Of a stretch of 64,000 nt of DNA, positions 1 to 10,993 are shown piece by piece (position 1 is the stretch's first letter; the number at the start of each line of letters is the position of its first letter). Source of the stretch: Arabidopsis thaliana (taxonomy: Eukaryota; Streptophyta; Magnoliopsida; Brassicales; Brassicaceae); the NCBI RefSeq assembly GCF_000001735.4, contig NC_003074.8, positions 2,790,101-2,854,100 on the forward strand. Reading direction: 5' to 3'. The translations under genes were made by a program, and so were the position numbers. The notes under the pieces are model-generated. The model made no database searches. It was given only the letters and a program-made list of their open reading frames with translations, and had not been told where the DNA came from.

Positions 1-2813
1 TACCATGTCATAGATTAGGTATCTCCTCTCCTGCTTTTGTTTATCTGGCAAGGTATCGATTATCATTTCTCCATCAAGTAATGTGAAATGGTGCACTTTA
101 TCAGATATGCCCTGGCAACCAAAAACAAATAAGTAAGAAAAACCACTAGTTCACACAATCTCGCCCACAAAGCAGGAATATTACTCACTTCAGTTGGGTG
201 CCTAAAGGGGAACCGCATCTGTACCCTCCGGAATCTAAAGCTTCTATCTACTATGTAACATCCATCGGTGGTTAGCAGCATCATATATCGCGTTCCATCA
301 GCTTTCCATGTTGCATAATAGTACCGCTGCCTCAAGAGTTGCAAATTTTCCCTGTTTTACCACAAGAGAAATATTAAGACTAAAGTTCTGCAAAAGAAAT
401 GGACTAATTGACCCCAAAACTAAGGGGATGCATTAGTCCAATCATCTCTTTTCATACACTACAAAGAGTAACACAGAGATTCATACCTGTTTAAGGAGAC
501 AGGGTGTGAACCTGGAAATTGTGAACATCCTCTTCCCTAGATTAGAGAAAAATGAAACTTGTTAGATACTCACAGATTTAACTAAATAATATTCAGTGTG
601 ACCATCACATACGATTTGAAATTTCCTACCCCAATATTCAGTGATAGCATCCTATAAAAGAATTGGCGGTAACCTTCCTCCTGGTCTGGGGGTATTTCAT
701 CACCTAGAACGTCATCATTTGACATCTTGACATCCACCTGATGACTTTCCTCCTGGAAACCCTAAGGCAGTAAGAAACAATAAATAAATAAAACCATCAT
801 AAAAGCAGGAAAACCAGATTATCACTTTATAAGTTTTGTCAGCTTTGGATAAAACTCAATTACAGCCATCAATATGCACCATTAACTAAATTCCTGGTAA
901 ACTGATTCGCGAGTTATGGAACCTACCTAAACCCATCTCAGAGGCAATATCAATATATTCAAAAGATCACTGGTAATAAAATGGCACAGAAAAAATGATT
1001 GTGATGCTGGAAATTCAGTACTAAGCTGTTCTTTAAATGGTTGCCCCTCACTAACAAGGAAAGACAGGTCTAAAGCTTAAACAAACGAGCAAGAAATCAT
1101 TGGAATGACGGTTTCTGTATATAGATGATCAGCTAAATAAACAACTATAGCTTACTTGCACAGGACCAGCAGGACCGCCATCATCATCTTCATCATCTGG
1201 CAAAGCTTCACCATTTAAATCAAGCTCAGTAGACCTCTTCCATTCAGGAGTTGATGGGCAAATGACGCTTTCAGGTTTTATTTCGTGATAAAACGAGTAT
1301 AAAGCATCAATATAATCTGGTTTATAGATCCCAGGTGGGCGGGCATCGGAAAAGATTTTCAAAGCCTGACAGAAACCATAGTGTTATAAGATTCTATACT
1401 CATAGGAGGTACATAAAGTTCACAAATACAATGAGAGAAGTGAAAATACTCACCTGTGTAACATTCATTGGCCCAGATCGCATGAGATAATGAACTATCA
1501 TGAACCCTGTCCGATTATGTCCATGTGTACAATGGACGAGAATATACTTTTTCGAGTGTTTTAGATTTAGGACAAACTGATTAACCTGCAGACAGTTTCA
1601 TTTAGTGAGCTACTAACAGTAAACAAAACTGCTTACACAAGAACATAAGAGAAAATAAAATACAACTTCAGGAAAACAGTTATGATTCATTTTGGCTACA
1701 AAAGAATACCTCATTGACAAATGCGTTGACAGACACATTATCTGGCACTGCATCACGACCCTTGCATGCAATCTACAAGCAAAGAAATCTAAAGATAAAG
1801 CAACCTGCTACAGCATGGAGGATATGGATATATAACAGTATCTAATTCGTTTACCTTCACATGCTTAATGCCTTCTTTCTTCAAGTCTGTCGTAGAATAG
1901 TAACGAGTTGTGTTTGTCAAATCGATCACCAGACCAAGCTGAAAAATTCAGTGACAATACACAATAACTTGGATCACGGATATACCAGTGTTGCATAGAC
2001 GATGATACATACTCATACAATCAACAAAGCAAGGAGAAAGAAATTCCAGAAATTACCTTTCTCCCAGCTATCCTCTGGTTATGGATCACCTGTTTAAAAG
2101 AGTATCTACTTCCAGGAGGTACATGATTATTGTAAGATTCATTCAGGGGAACTTTTGAAGGAACGAGGAATCCTATCTCATTCCCAGAAGGAGGGCAGTC
2201 TAGCCAACCTGTGATATCGGACAGGCTGTCAAAGAGTTACCCTATTTAAAGAAATTTGCCGAAAGATAAAGAAAAGAACACATACAAGCTAAAACCATTT
2301 CAGTAAATTTAGAGGCCGTTTATACTTGAAGTAAATCTTAAGCATGAAATGATAAGTATTCATTCGGTAAAAAAAATATCACCTTGAGGGATCTTGTATC
2401 TATCATAAGCTTTAGTATTTCGATTCTGGTAATATTGATCACGGAAAACTGGCTGAGAGTTATGTGTTGGCTTGTCATATCTCATTCGTTTCTTTCTCTC
2501 TTCACGTTCCTAAAGCAAAAACATATGAAAATCCATCCTCAGACTCAGGGGAAGATAAGAAAACATGTGGGGATCAATTATTAGAGATTCCACATTAACG
2601 ATGACATTAGTTAATAGTTTCCTAAAGTGTCCTGCATTAAAGTGACTACAGAAATCCATGTTGAGTGAAGAAAATCAATAGTACCCGTCTAGCGATTTCA
2701 ACAGCAGACTCTATCCGTTCATCCCGAGAAGAATAGTCTTCTAGATGTCTCACATACGGTTCGTCATCTTCTTCGGGTTGGGGTGAAGCATTTAAGTCCA
2801 TCGTAGCAACCAT
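1..2813 (-). CDS. mRNA capping enzyme, bifunctional RNA triphosphatase/guanylyltransferase (partial, 3' part off the left edge)
   Basis: The enzyme removes the 5' gamma-phosphate of nascent pre-mRNA and transfers GMP to it in the nucleus. The start ATG is at 2813-2811 (MVATMDLNASPQ), followed by an acidic and charged N-terminal extension. Later exons encode a cysteine-phosphatase-type triphosphatase domain with the signature HCTHGHNRTG (about 1502-1545), then an acidic linker near 1170-1200 (DDEDDDGG), then the start of the guanylyltransferase domain with the nucleotidyl-lysine motif KADGTR (about 283-302). The window ends inside this second domain, so the later GTase motifs and OB fold are not visible. 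At least eight coding exons are present. A 5' UTR intron is likely, because a good donor follows a leader exon near 3190. I recall the locus as AT3G09100. Family assignment is firm; exact exon edges are approximate. Confidence 0.93.
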
Positions 2814-3450
2814 CCAAGGGCAAATGAACAGAAATTAACCTAACATATCCTTCCTCTGTAAGAAGCTACCTAAGTTATATCTGAAGCATGAAGAAAGCAC
2901 AATATTATCAACCTCGGGAACACAGACCAGAATGCAAACTCAAAATCATTTCCCAATTCTCTCAATATAGAGTAACAAAGCCGAAAATTGAAGCAAATAA
3001 GATCCAAAGCAGAGCAAGAGATCCATATACTCTCGGTATCCTTCTCCAACTTAACTCGACTACCATAGGAAAATAAAACCCTAGAAGCTACGAATCAACG
3101 AAATCTCAGCCGAACATTTGAAATTCGTCCTCTTCTCGAAAACATATGGACATCAAAATCATGCGTATCACTAATAAGTGCGAAAACTCACCAAGGGCAT
3201 CCAATATCTGAGGTATCAAACTAAAGAACACAGAGCTTTCGGAGAATCGGAAACAACATCCAAGGTTCTTTGAAACAAGTAAGCTCCGTAGATGCCTACG
3301 AAATCCACCGGAGATGGTGATGGACGGTGAAGGTTCAGTTCAAATCGCGGGTTCAGTGGAAAAAATTGAAATCGAAACCCTAGAGAGAGAAAATTCACGA
3401 AAGGAAGAGAGAGATAGAGAGTAGTTGAGAAAGGAGAGAGAGAAAGACCA
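2814..3450 (-). promoter_or_regulatory. 5' leader and proximal promoter of the capping enzyme gene
   Basis: This stretch lies upstream of the capping-enzyme ATG. On the minus strand a splice-donor-like GGTGAGTTTT occurs near 3190 and acceptor-like tracts occur near 2860, so a 5' UTR intron is likely. The region 3395-3445 is rich in GA/CT repeats, typical of a plant transcription-start neighbourhood. No conserved protein is encoded. Confidence 0.5.
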
Positions 3451-4225
3451 AGTCTTCCTTATATACTGAGGCCAGTCGAGTCAAGGCAAAAACTTATTGG
3501 TAATCAAAAAAATACAAATGAGAAAATACAAATAATCCCTTGATAATTTAATGACGTGGAGGAAAAAACATTACCTTTTTCACGTTTTTATCATTTTATG
3601 AGTATTCATTTACCAATTTGCAGAGATTAAAAAATAAAAATAGTGAAAAGAAAATACAACGGATGTAATGATGTGGAGGAAAAATGACGATTTTTTTTTT
3701 GTAATTTTAATGCAAAAGTTAAAAAAAAAAAAATTGGCTTGGACAAGTTATTATTTGGAAAATGACAAATTTCTTCTTAAAATAGAAAAAAAATCTCTAT
3801 AAGATTATCCACGTTGAAACAACCATATAATTTATCTCGGTTAAGTGGTTGTAAACCAGAACGCTCTACGTATATAAGAGGCTCCTATGTAATCGTTCTA
3901 ACTTCTAAGATGAATCAGAAAGTTTGTTTCTTCTACTCTACCTTCATGATTCATCTAGTCTTCGTTGTCTGAATCTGTTGAATATCATTTAAAAAGAGAT
4001 ATTCCAGTTTAAAATAGATTCAAGAAACATCACAATAACAAAGATAATACAATCACGTCATACATTTGAGACATTTCTCTGTAAGATTTCTTAATAAGAG
4101 TTGTCAAGATCCTCAACATAGTGTTAATTCAGAAAAATCCTTACATAGAGCAAATGGAGTACAATCAAACAAACGCCATGCTCTCAAAGATTCTGTCTGC
4201 AGCAAAACAAGAAAAAGGAACATAG
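3451..4225. other. AT-rich intergenic spacer
   Basis: Contains A/T homopolymer runs (about 3696-3735) and no open frame with recognisable protein similarity. It separates the capping-enzyme promoter from the 3' end of the first DUF674 copy, whose 3' UTR probably occupies the right-hand part. Confidence 0.5.
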
Positions 4226-5866
4226 CTACAGAAGCTGCCAAGCTTCATTTGGTTTGTCAGACTTTTGAATCTTAGGTGTAGATTGAGTTACTTCGTCCGG
4301 GTCCATCTTTGAGAGGAAGTTTGAGAGACCATTGGTTAAGGCAGAGGTTGTGATCAAAGAAGCTCTAAGTAAGCTAGTGGCCTGTAACACAAAAGTAGTT
4401 TCAAAAATATTAAGAACTCAAGAATCAAAGACTATAAATTAAAAGGTAGAGGCACCATACCTCAGCTTTGCCAATGCTAATTACTTGCTCCTCAATATCA
4501 CCAATGTTCATCTGCAGCTTGCTTAACAATGAAATTGTTGAGGACGAGTTCATAGGAGTGACAACCAGATCATCTGACACTATGAAATTTGTTTCTCCCT
4601 TCACAAGTCCAATACTAGCAGAAGCTGAAGTGAACTTTGCAATTATTTCACCGTTTGAAAGCACAGCCTTGTTAATCTTTTTACAGAGCATGTTATGACC
4701 ATAATGGGTGACCAAGCATTCATATTCTGGTGATTCCTGGATAACAACATCAAGAGGTTGTGCCCTTCCAGTAGAAATAAGGAAGCATGCATTGAGAAAC
4801 TGTGGCTGCTTTCTGCTTCTCAAAGCTCAAATCTTTCACACTTCTGCACAGATTACCAACACAGCCCATATTACCAATGTCAATAGAAAGTTCCCAAGCA
4901 AACTCAATCGGGATGGCAAGAAAAGTGAAAAGAAAATCAACGAATTCTTCTCTGCACTCAGCATAGAGAACAGCCCTGTCTGTCTTTCTAACATAAACTT
5001 TCAAAGTTAAGAGATTGTCTGCAGCTCCTGCAACACTGCTTTCTTGTACAAGTGGTGTCAACATTTTACGTTTCCTTGACATGCAATGTTTCCTCAGGAA
5101 GGTGTCTGTCAATGGAGCTTCCGAAGTGAACAAACACCCTAGCAAAGTTAGAATCTACATTTACAAAAGAAAGTAGTGTAAGAAAGATCGTTATTAAGAA
5201 GTTGTCATCAAGGGTAGATATAAAAAGTTCAAGTACCTCTTCAAAACCAACATCAATAAGCATTTCTTGCAGCTTATCAAAACCAGAGTAACCAAAATCA
5301 TTGAGGACATTCAAAACAAGACCCATAGAGTTCAATGCCACTTTGAGATCATCCGTAATAACAAATGATGTTCTGCAGCTGGGAAATACTCCATCAGCTT
5401 GCTGTTCTTCAACCGGAATCTCACGGTGCATAGAGCTTCCACAACGACACTTCATGGTACTAACATTGCTGAATAACTTACGGCATGCTTCAGTAGAAAC
5501 AAAATTTGGGCAGACAAAGAACTTGGTCGCCTCGGTGTCATCAATGTTGAGCTTTAGATCTCTGCCATGACTCCCCTTCGCACTCCGAGGATGCAGCAAG
5601 AAATGCTTACAAGCTTGAGACTCGAAATTATCAACGTCCATGTCTGCAACACTTTTGTAAAGATTGTGTAAACAACCAACGACTGAAGACTGCGGATTCT
5701 GATGCTTCTCGAGCAACCTGACAATGGTACCCATAGGAAGAGTCAAAAGACTACAGAGCACATCAACAAAATCCTTCCCAGCTTCAGCCAAAATAACTCT
5801 GTTTTTCTCCTCATCAATGAGAAGTCTTAGGCTAAACTTCGGCTTCTCAAAGCTCTTAGCCATCAA
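4226..5866 (-). pseudogene. DUF674 family gene, copy 1, frameshifted in the second half
   Basis: Member of the plant-specific DUF674 family, whose biochemical role is unknown. Exon 1 starts at 5866 (MMAKSFEKPKFSLRLL) and ends near 5240 at EEV. Exon 2 starts near 5152 (ILTLLGCLFTSE) and contains the second half; a last exon (about 4383-4226) encodes ATSLLRASLITT to a stop at 4228-4226. The frame used for VGNLCRSVKDL runs into a stop at 4750. The conserved continuation QPLDVVIQESPEYECL is in a different frame, open from 4823 to 4457. Comparison with the sister genes (FY-C-K-LLDV) puts a one-base insertion in the short G/C run at about 4763-4770. Either the gene is a recent pseudogene or its product is truncated near residue 330. 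I recall AT3G09110 here. Confidence 0.8.
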
Positions 5867-6019
5867 AATATCAGGGGGGTCAAATCAAAGAAGAAAGATA
5901 ATTTATGAGCAGTGTTTTAGAAAGGAGTTTTTGTCAGTAAATGGAAACAAGGCTTTCCCACCCATATAAATAGACGTGTTCCACAGAACATAATGTTTAG
6001 TTACCATAAAAGATTCAAA

Positions 6020-6150
6020 TACCCAAAACCAAGAAACCTTTGAGTGTCCCTATGAGCGCATGAGTTTGGATTCATGTCCCAAGGGAAAGAGTGTATATTT
6101 TCCATAAAAATGCAATCGATTAAAGACGAGCCGCCCACCTATCTCCAGTA
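6020..6150. repeat. Duplicated upstream flank of DUF674 copies (unit A)
   Basis: This stretch upstream of copy 1 resembles 8738-8870 upstream of copy 2. Shared blocks include CATGAGTTT, CATGTCCCAA with GGGAAA, and GCA-TCGATTAA, in the same order and orientation. The promoters were therefore duplicated together with the genes. Confidence 0.6.
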
Positions 6151-6239
6151 ATAAACAAGACAGTAGCTATAAGGGCATTGAGAAAGAAACGCCTTAATGA
6201 GTTTCATCAGATTTAGGGGTCTGCAAAGTCGACTGAGCT

Positions 6240-6560
6240 ACTTCTTGAGGATTAGTTGTTAAAAATAAAATAAAATAAAAGAGTTACTTCTTTAGGATTT
6301 TTCTTTAGAGAGAACACTGGTTAATACAGATTTTTGTAATCAAGGAAGCTCTCTCTCAGTTAACTAACAGCCTGCAACAACGATACATTCGAAAGAAGAA
6401 GAAAAAGTCTAATGTTAATGATATAAAGAAGAATCAAGATTCATATGCTGATATATATCTGATCTGCTAACGTTAATCACTTTCTCCTCAATATGACTAA
6501 TGTTCATGCAATCTTTCTTAACAATGAAGTTGACGAACTCAACTACAGTTTTAGATCATT
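6240..6560 (-). pseudogene. DUF674 remnant: decayed last and penultimate exons
   Basis: On the minus strand, about 6300-6375 matches the final exon of the neighbouring DUF674 genes (the stretch giving SLLRASLIT and ALTN), with a GCCTGCAACA boundary like the acceptors of the other copies. About 6465-6545 matches the end of the penultimate exon (INIGHIEEKVI-like and KK/LLSK). Stops and small indels are present, and no first-half sequence is found. It sits between the upstream flank of copy 1 and the downstream flank of copy 2, so it is the 3' stump of a deleted fourth copy. Confidence 0.65.
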
Positions 6561-6564
6561 GTAA

Positions 6565-6760
6565 GCAAGGACAACATCTCAACAAGAACACGATTCTTAA
6601 ACCCCAAAAGCCACAAGGGACGGTCTTCAGAAAGAGGCAACTTCAGAGTCTTAGGTATTAGCAAAGAGGTGTTATGATAGAGCAATGTAAGAAAAAAAGA
6701 ACTTTTATTTAGAATCATAAATCAACAAATGCTGAAAACCATTATATGAGAATTGCTTAA
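6565..6760. repeat. Duplicated downstream flank of DUF674 copies (unit B, first occurrence)
   Basis: Shares ordered blocks with 10648-10830: AACATCTCA, TTCTTAAACCC-AAAAGCCACAAGG, CAACTTCAGAGTCTT, AAAGAGGTGTT and GACAGAGCAATGTAAGA-like sequence. Both lie just 3' of a DUF674 gene (copies 2 and 3), showing that the duplication unit includes 3' flanking DNA. Confidence 0.7.
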
Positions 6761-6857
6761 TAGGAACAACAGCAGAACGAAATGAAACAGAGAGGAAAAA
6801 AAACATTAGAACCAAACTGTTTTCTTGAATGCCTTCAGCACCAGAGAAAAACTGAAC

Positions 6858-8488
6858 TCAAGATTCTTTCTTTGGCTCCTTTGCAAGTAAGTTCGAGAGA
6901 ACGTTGGTCAAAGCAGAGGACGAAGTCAATGAAGCTCTTAAAATATTGACGAGCTGCAAAAACAAATGCAGGACCACAATATTTAAACCGATGCAGAAAG
7001 GCTATAAAAAAGAATCAATTGCAAAATAAAAAATAGTATGAGCAAACCTCTGCTTTGTAGATACAAATCGATTGAGCCTCAAAGTCGTTCATGTTAATCT
7101 GCATCTTCTTTAACAGGCCAATGGTTGAAAATTTGTTCATTGGAGTGATTATCAGATCATCAGAGACGATGAATTTGGTATTTCTCTTCACAAACCCACT
7201 ATCAGCTACCACTGAAGTGCAAGACTTGGAAGTCTTTGGATCAATAGGATTCAAAGTAACAACTTTTTGCCCTTCACCAAGCACAGATAATTCAAAACTT
7301 CTGGAAAATTTGCAAATAGAATAAGGGTGACGAAAATAGGGAATTAAACATTCATATGCTGGTGAAGGGCAACTGGCAATATCAAGGAGATTCTTACTGC
7401 AAGTATAGTAACTTGGAATAAAACAATTGTAAGCCAAATGTCTTCTATACCCACATCAGCACAAATTCTTTACACATCCGATAATGGTATTGTCTTCGAA
7501 GAACGAAGACGCCGACTCGAGAGGCAGAACAAGAAAAGTGAGAAGAGAATCAATGAAGTCTTCACTGCACTCAGCATAAAGAATCTTTCTGTCTAACTTT
7601 CCAACGAACACTTTAATATGGCATCCACTGCCCTGTTCTACCCGTCCAGTTTTGAACATTGGTGGAGGTGACAGTGTAAGCATCGTCGTCATACACTGTT
7701 TCATGAGGAATGTGCTTGTCAAGGCAGACTCTGAAGTGAATAAATTCCCCAGTAGAGACAAAACCTAAATTTAAAAAAGATTTTATATATATATATATAT
7801 GAAAGCCTATATAAAACACTGAGAAAATAACAAAAAGAGAAAACCAAAGTACCTCTTCAGAGCCAACATCAATGAGCATTTCCTTAAGATCGTTTATATT
7901 TGGATATCCTAGGCCATTGAGAACCTTGACTATTTCATCGATAGAATTCAACATCACTTTCAAATCATCTGTCAGAATGAAAGATGATCTACAGCTAACA
8001 AACACAACATCTTCAGCATTTCCTAACGAGTCTACAACTTGCTCATCTTCTGGAACATGAATCTGATAGATCATCAAAGATCCACAGCTACATCTTGATT
8101 TGTAAAAATTGCTATACTTACTTGAGTCGCTCTCATGCTTTTTTGAGCATACATAGAACATTGTAGCCTGAGTATCATCAATGTGCAGTTTGAGTCTTCT
8201 GCAATGGATCTCCATGGAGCTCTTTGGAGAAAGCAACATACTCTTACAAGCCTCGGTCTTGAAATCATCAACGGCCATATCTGAAACACTTCGACTAAGA
8301 TTCTTGTAACATCCTAGGATTTGTGGTAACTTCTGATGCTTCTCCAGCAATCTTGCAATAGTCCCCATTGGGAATGTCAAGAGACCAAAGAGCACATCAA
8401 CAAAATCTTGACCAGCCTCAGCCAAAACAACCTTGTTTTTTTTCTCATCAACGAGAAGTTTCAAGCTAATCTTCTCACTCTTAGCCAT
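6858..8488 (-). pseudogene. DUF674 family gene, copy 2, interrupted by an in-frame TGA
   Basis: Exon 1 begins at 8488 (MAKSEKISLKLLVDEKK) and ends near 7854 at SEEV. Exon 2 begins near 7768 (VLSLLGNLFTSES). The reading frame then stops at TGA 7458-7456, right after CVKNLC, where the sister genes have an arginine or other sense codon (NLCRSV, NLFRSF). The same frame reopens immediately (CGYRRHLAYNCFIPSYYTC) and continues to the intron near 7054. A last exon (about 6954-6858) encodes LVNILRASLTSSSALTN. A single CGA-to-TGA change could explain the break. Without read-through the product would be about 310 residues and lack most of the second repeat. Upstream it shares a flank with copy 1. I recall AT3G09120 here. 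Confidence 0.82.
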
Positions 8489-8903
8489 TTTAAGTTAAGG
8501 AAACGAGTAAGAGAAAAGCAAGGAAGAGCAGTAACTGAGGTTTTAGGTATCTCGGTATGAAGATGTGAATAAGAAGATGCGCCTCTATATATTGAAGAAC
8601 CAGCGGTTACGAATCTCAAGAGTTTTCTTTATCAGACAGTAAATGAGAATAATGAAACCACAAGAGTCATAATCTTTTAACCTTCCCTATGCTTGAACTT
8701 GGAATACAAATCCTACAGAATCAAGTTCCAGCTGTGATATGCCCACCAAAACCTTTGCGCTTCCCAAACACTGCATGAGTTTTGAACACATGTCCCAATG
8801 GGAAAAAGCATTTTCGTCTTTAAGACCAGATTATTTCAAAAAAGTGCATCGATTAATGCAAAATCGCCAACAAACATCGACTAATTTCAGGCTTAGATGC
8901 TTA

Positions 8904-9122
8904 GGGCATCTCCATAGTGAGATACGGTTTCTCAAAAAAAAAAAAATTTTGTATTTTAATAAATATTAGTTATATAATTAATTTTTAACAATAAAATAAT
9001 ATTTGACCAATAAATGATGTACAAGTGTTCTTATGGGTTCTACTCTCTCTCATACTTTTTGATTATATTTTATTTTTATATTGAACAGTTTTCTCAATGA
9101 AAAACCATTGATGGAGATGGTC
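8904..9122. mobile_element. Tourist-like (PIF/Harbinger-type) MITE, 219 bp
   Basis: The element begins GGGCATCTCCAT and ends ATGGAGATGGTC, giving 12-bp terminal inverted repeats with two mismatches. The copies of TTA at 8901-8903 and 9123-9125 form the 3-bp target duplication typical of PIF/Harbinger elements. The interior is AT-rich and encodes nothing. Further imperfect inverted similarity (TTTCTCA near both ends) extends the terminal repeats. It lies in the 720-bp divergent spacer between DUF674 copy 2 and the single-exon gene at 9212, so it may affect either promoter. Confidence 0.72.
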
Positions 9123-9211
9123 TTAGTAACTACGACTCTTTATATTCACCATCTAGACAAACAAAAATTCCTCTCCTGCATCACATTTCCTGTTAGGTTT
9201 TGAGTTTAAGC

Positions 9212-10405
9212 ATGCCGAAACATATCATTGATGAGATTGAATCTCTCTCCCTTGCCACTGGCTTTATCCTCAAGAATGGGGATTTTACTGAGGAGAAAAG
9301 CTTGCTGGTGAAGCCAACCATGGGCGGGACCTGGCACTGGTCTCCTATAAAAGGTCTTCACTCACAGGATTCAATCAGGAAGACTCGTGCCTACATATTG
9401 CAGGAGATTGCAAGGATGACCATCTATCCCGAGGCCGGTGTCAGTCCTACCTTGAGGCGCAAGAAGGGTATTGTCATTGGGGTGGCCAGAGCTGTGTCTA
9501 CTGAGCTGTATCACATTGTCGAGAATGACCTCATAGAGGAGGAGATGGACACAGCGAAACTGGCGGTGGGATACGATGGCGAAACCATAGTGATCAAAAA
9601 CGACGTGGACTCAAAGTGGAAGGAGGAGCTGTCCAAACCTTTGAACTTGTCTGAAACCGAAAATAAAGTGATTCAAAGACTGCTCTTAATCTCCCATGGA
9701 GTCATTCCCCTCCAGGGCTACTCATTGGTCACGACTTCCCACCACTACAATGACAAGTCGAAGAGAGCATTTTCCGCGGTGGAGAGGCAGTTTTTTTCTC
9801 GCTGTGACCAATTATCTTGGTGGAAAGAGGATGAAGAAGCCTTAAGGGACGCTATGTGGCACAAGGCTGGACATCCAGTGAAGATATCTTTCAAGAAGGA
9901 GATTGCCTGCAGTATTACTATCAAGCAGAGTCTGGCTAACGCAGGTATTGGGAGCGTCGCATGTAGGCTCCCTGCCACTGAAGACGTCGTTTGGAAGGCT
10001 GAAGCCTACAGGAACCTTTTAAAAACTTTGTCACCTATCTTCGATGATGAGGTCAAGTGGGAGGCTCTTGATGAGATGTTATCATATCTGAATCATTTCT
10101 CCGCTGCTAGGCCAACAGAGGTAGTGACCGTTCACAACGCGCCTACTCACCTCATGAGCTTGGACACGAGGGAGAAGGTCGTGACATGGATTGCACAATG
10201 GTGCTCTCAGAACGCTGAAAAAGTAGCTATTTGTTTAGGCTTTCACACGGCCTTGCTTGAAAACGCTGGAAAGTTTCCCGGACCCTCCTACTCGCTCATG
10301 GTACTCAGAACCAATGTTGACTCCTACATCTTAGGGACAAAGCTTTTCTCTGATTATACCGTCTTCAAGGCCAAGCTTCGTCAACTCATGGACAGTGTCT
10401 CATAG
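9212..10405 (+). CDS. Single-exon protein of unknown family, 397 aa
   Basis: An uninterrupted frame of 397 codons starts at ATG 9212 (MPKHIIDEIESLSLATG) and ends at TAG 10403-10405. The frame extends upstream to 9200 only through a non-ATG codon. I do not recognise the family. The protein is soluble and mixed alpha/beta in composition, with no signal peptide, membrane segment or obvious enzyme motif. It has Trp-rich patches (GGTWHWSP, SWWKEDEE), a basic KGIVIG stretch and a regular C-terminal half (GKFPGPSYSLMVLRTNVDSY). No intron is needed, unlike the neighbours, and it lies opposite to and inside the DUF674 tandem array, so it looks inserted. Alternatives are a retrocopy, a domesticated transposon protein or a captured viral structural gene; none can be decided from sequence reading alone. 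I recall AT3G09130 as the locus. Confidence 0.8.
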   Translation: MPKHIIDEIESLSLATGFILKNGDFTEEKSLLVKPTMGGTWHWSPIKGLHSQDSIRKTRAYILQEIARMTIYPEAGVSPTLRRKKGIVIGVARAVSTELYHIVENDLIEEEMDTAKLAVGYDGETIVIKNDVDSKWKEELSKPLNLSETENKVIQRLLLISHGVIPLQGYSLVTTSHHYNDKSKRAFSAVERQFFSRCDQLSWWKEDEEALRDAMWHKAGHPVKISFKKEIACSITIKQSLANAGIGSVACRLPATEDVVWKAEAYRNLLKTLSPIFDDEVKWEALDEMLSYLNHFSAARPTEVVTVHNAPTHLMSLDTREKVVTWIAQWCSQNAEKVAICLGFHTALLENAGKFPGPSYSLMVLRTNVDSYILGTKLFSDYTVFKAKLRQLMDSVS

Positions 10406-10647
10406 GGTCCTTTTGCTTATTTTGTTTCGTTTGTGTTTTCTCTGATGTGTCTGTGGATTGTTAATAATTGATAACTCTTCGTGGTTTTTTGAAAAATTCT
10501 GAAACTTTTATTGTTTTGCTTTGCAGAATAAGCCTTTCCTTAATCCTTCAATTCTATTGAGATGTTGACAACGTTTATGAGCTAGAATTCAGACTCTTAA
10601 TTAAGCCTTAAAACCTCTTTCTAATTTGCTTGTCATTGTCTGTTATA

Positions 10648-10830
10648 GGATAACATCTCATAAAGATTACAGAATGTTTCTTAAACCCTAAAAGCCACAA
10701 GGATTTGTCAACTTCAGAGTCTTGGAAAAGAGGTGTTGTGACAGAGCAATGTAAGACAAAATAAATTTTATTTTAAGATAATAATTAACAAAATACTTGA
10801 AACCATTGGTTTATAAGACTATAACAATGG
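10648..10830. repeat. Duplicated downstream flank of DUF674 copies (unit B, second occurrence)
   Basis: Matches 6565-6760 in order and orientation (CTTAAACCC-AAAAGCCACAAGG, CAACTTCAGAGTCTTGG, AAGAGGTGTTGTGACAGAGC). It lies about 160 bp beyond the stop of copy 3, as its partner lies beyond copy 2. Confidence 0.7.
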
Positions 10831-10993
10831 TTCATTGAAAACTATAAAGTTAACCTTAGCCATCTGGAGCAGTCCATCATAATTAATTGACTCAGGTTCA
10901 ATGTAATTTATTCAGTAAGAAGATAAGCATGACGACAAATTGTGTTTTTTGATAAAAGTTAAAATAGAAGATGGAACATATTGATGAACATAA

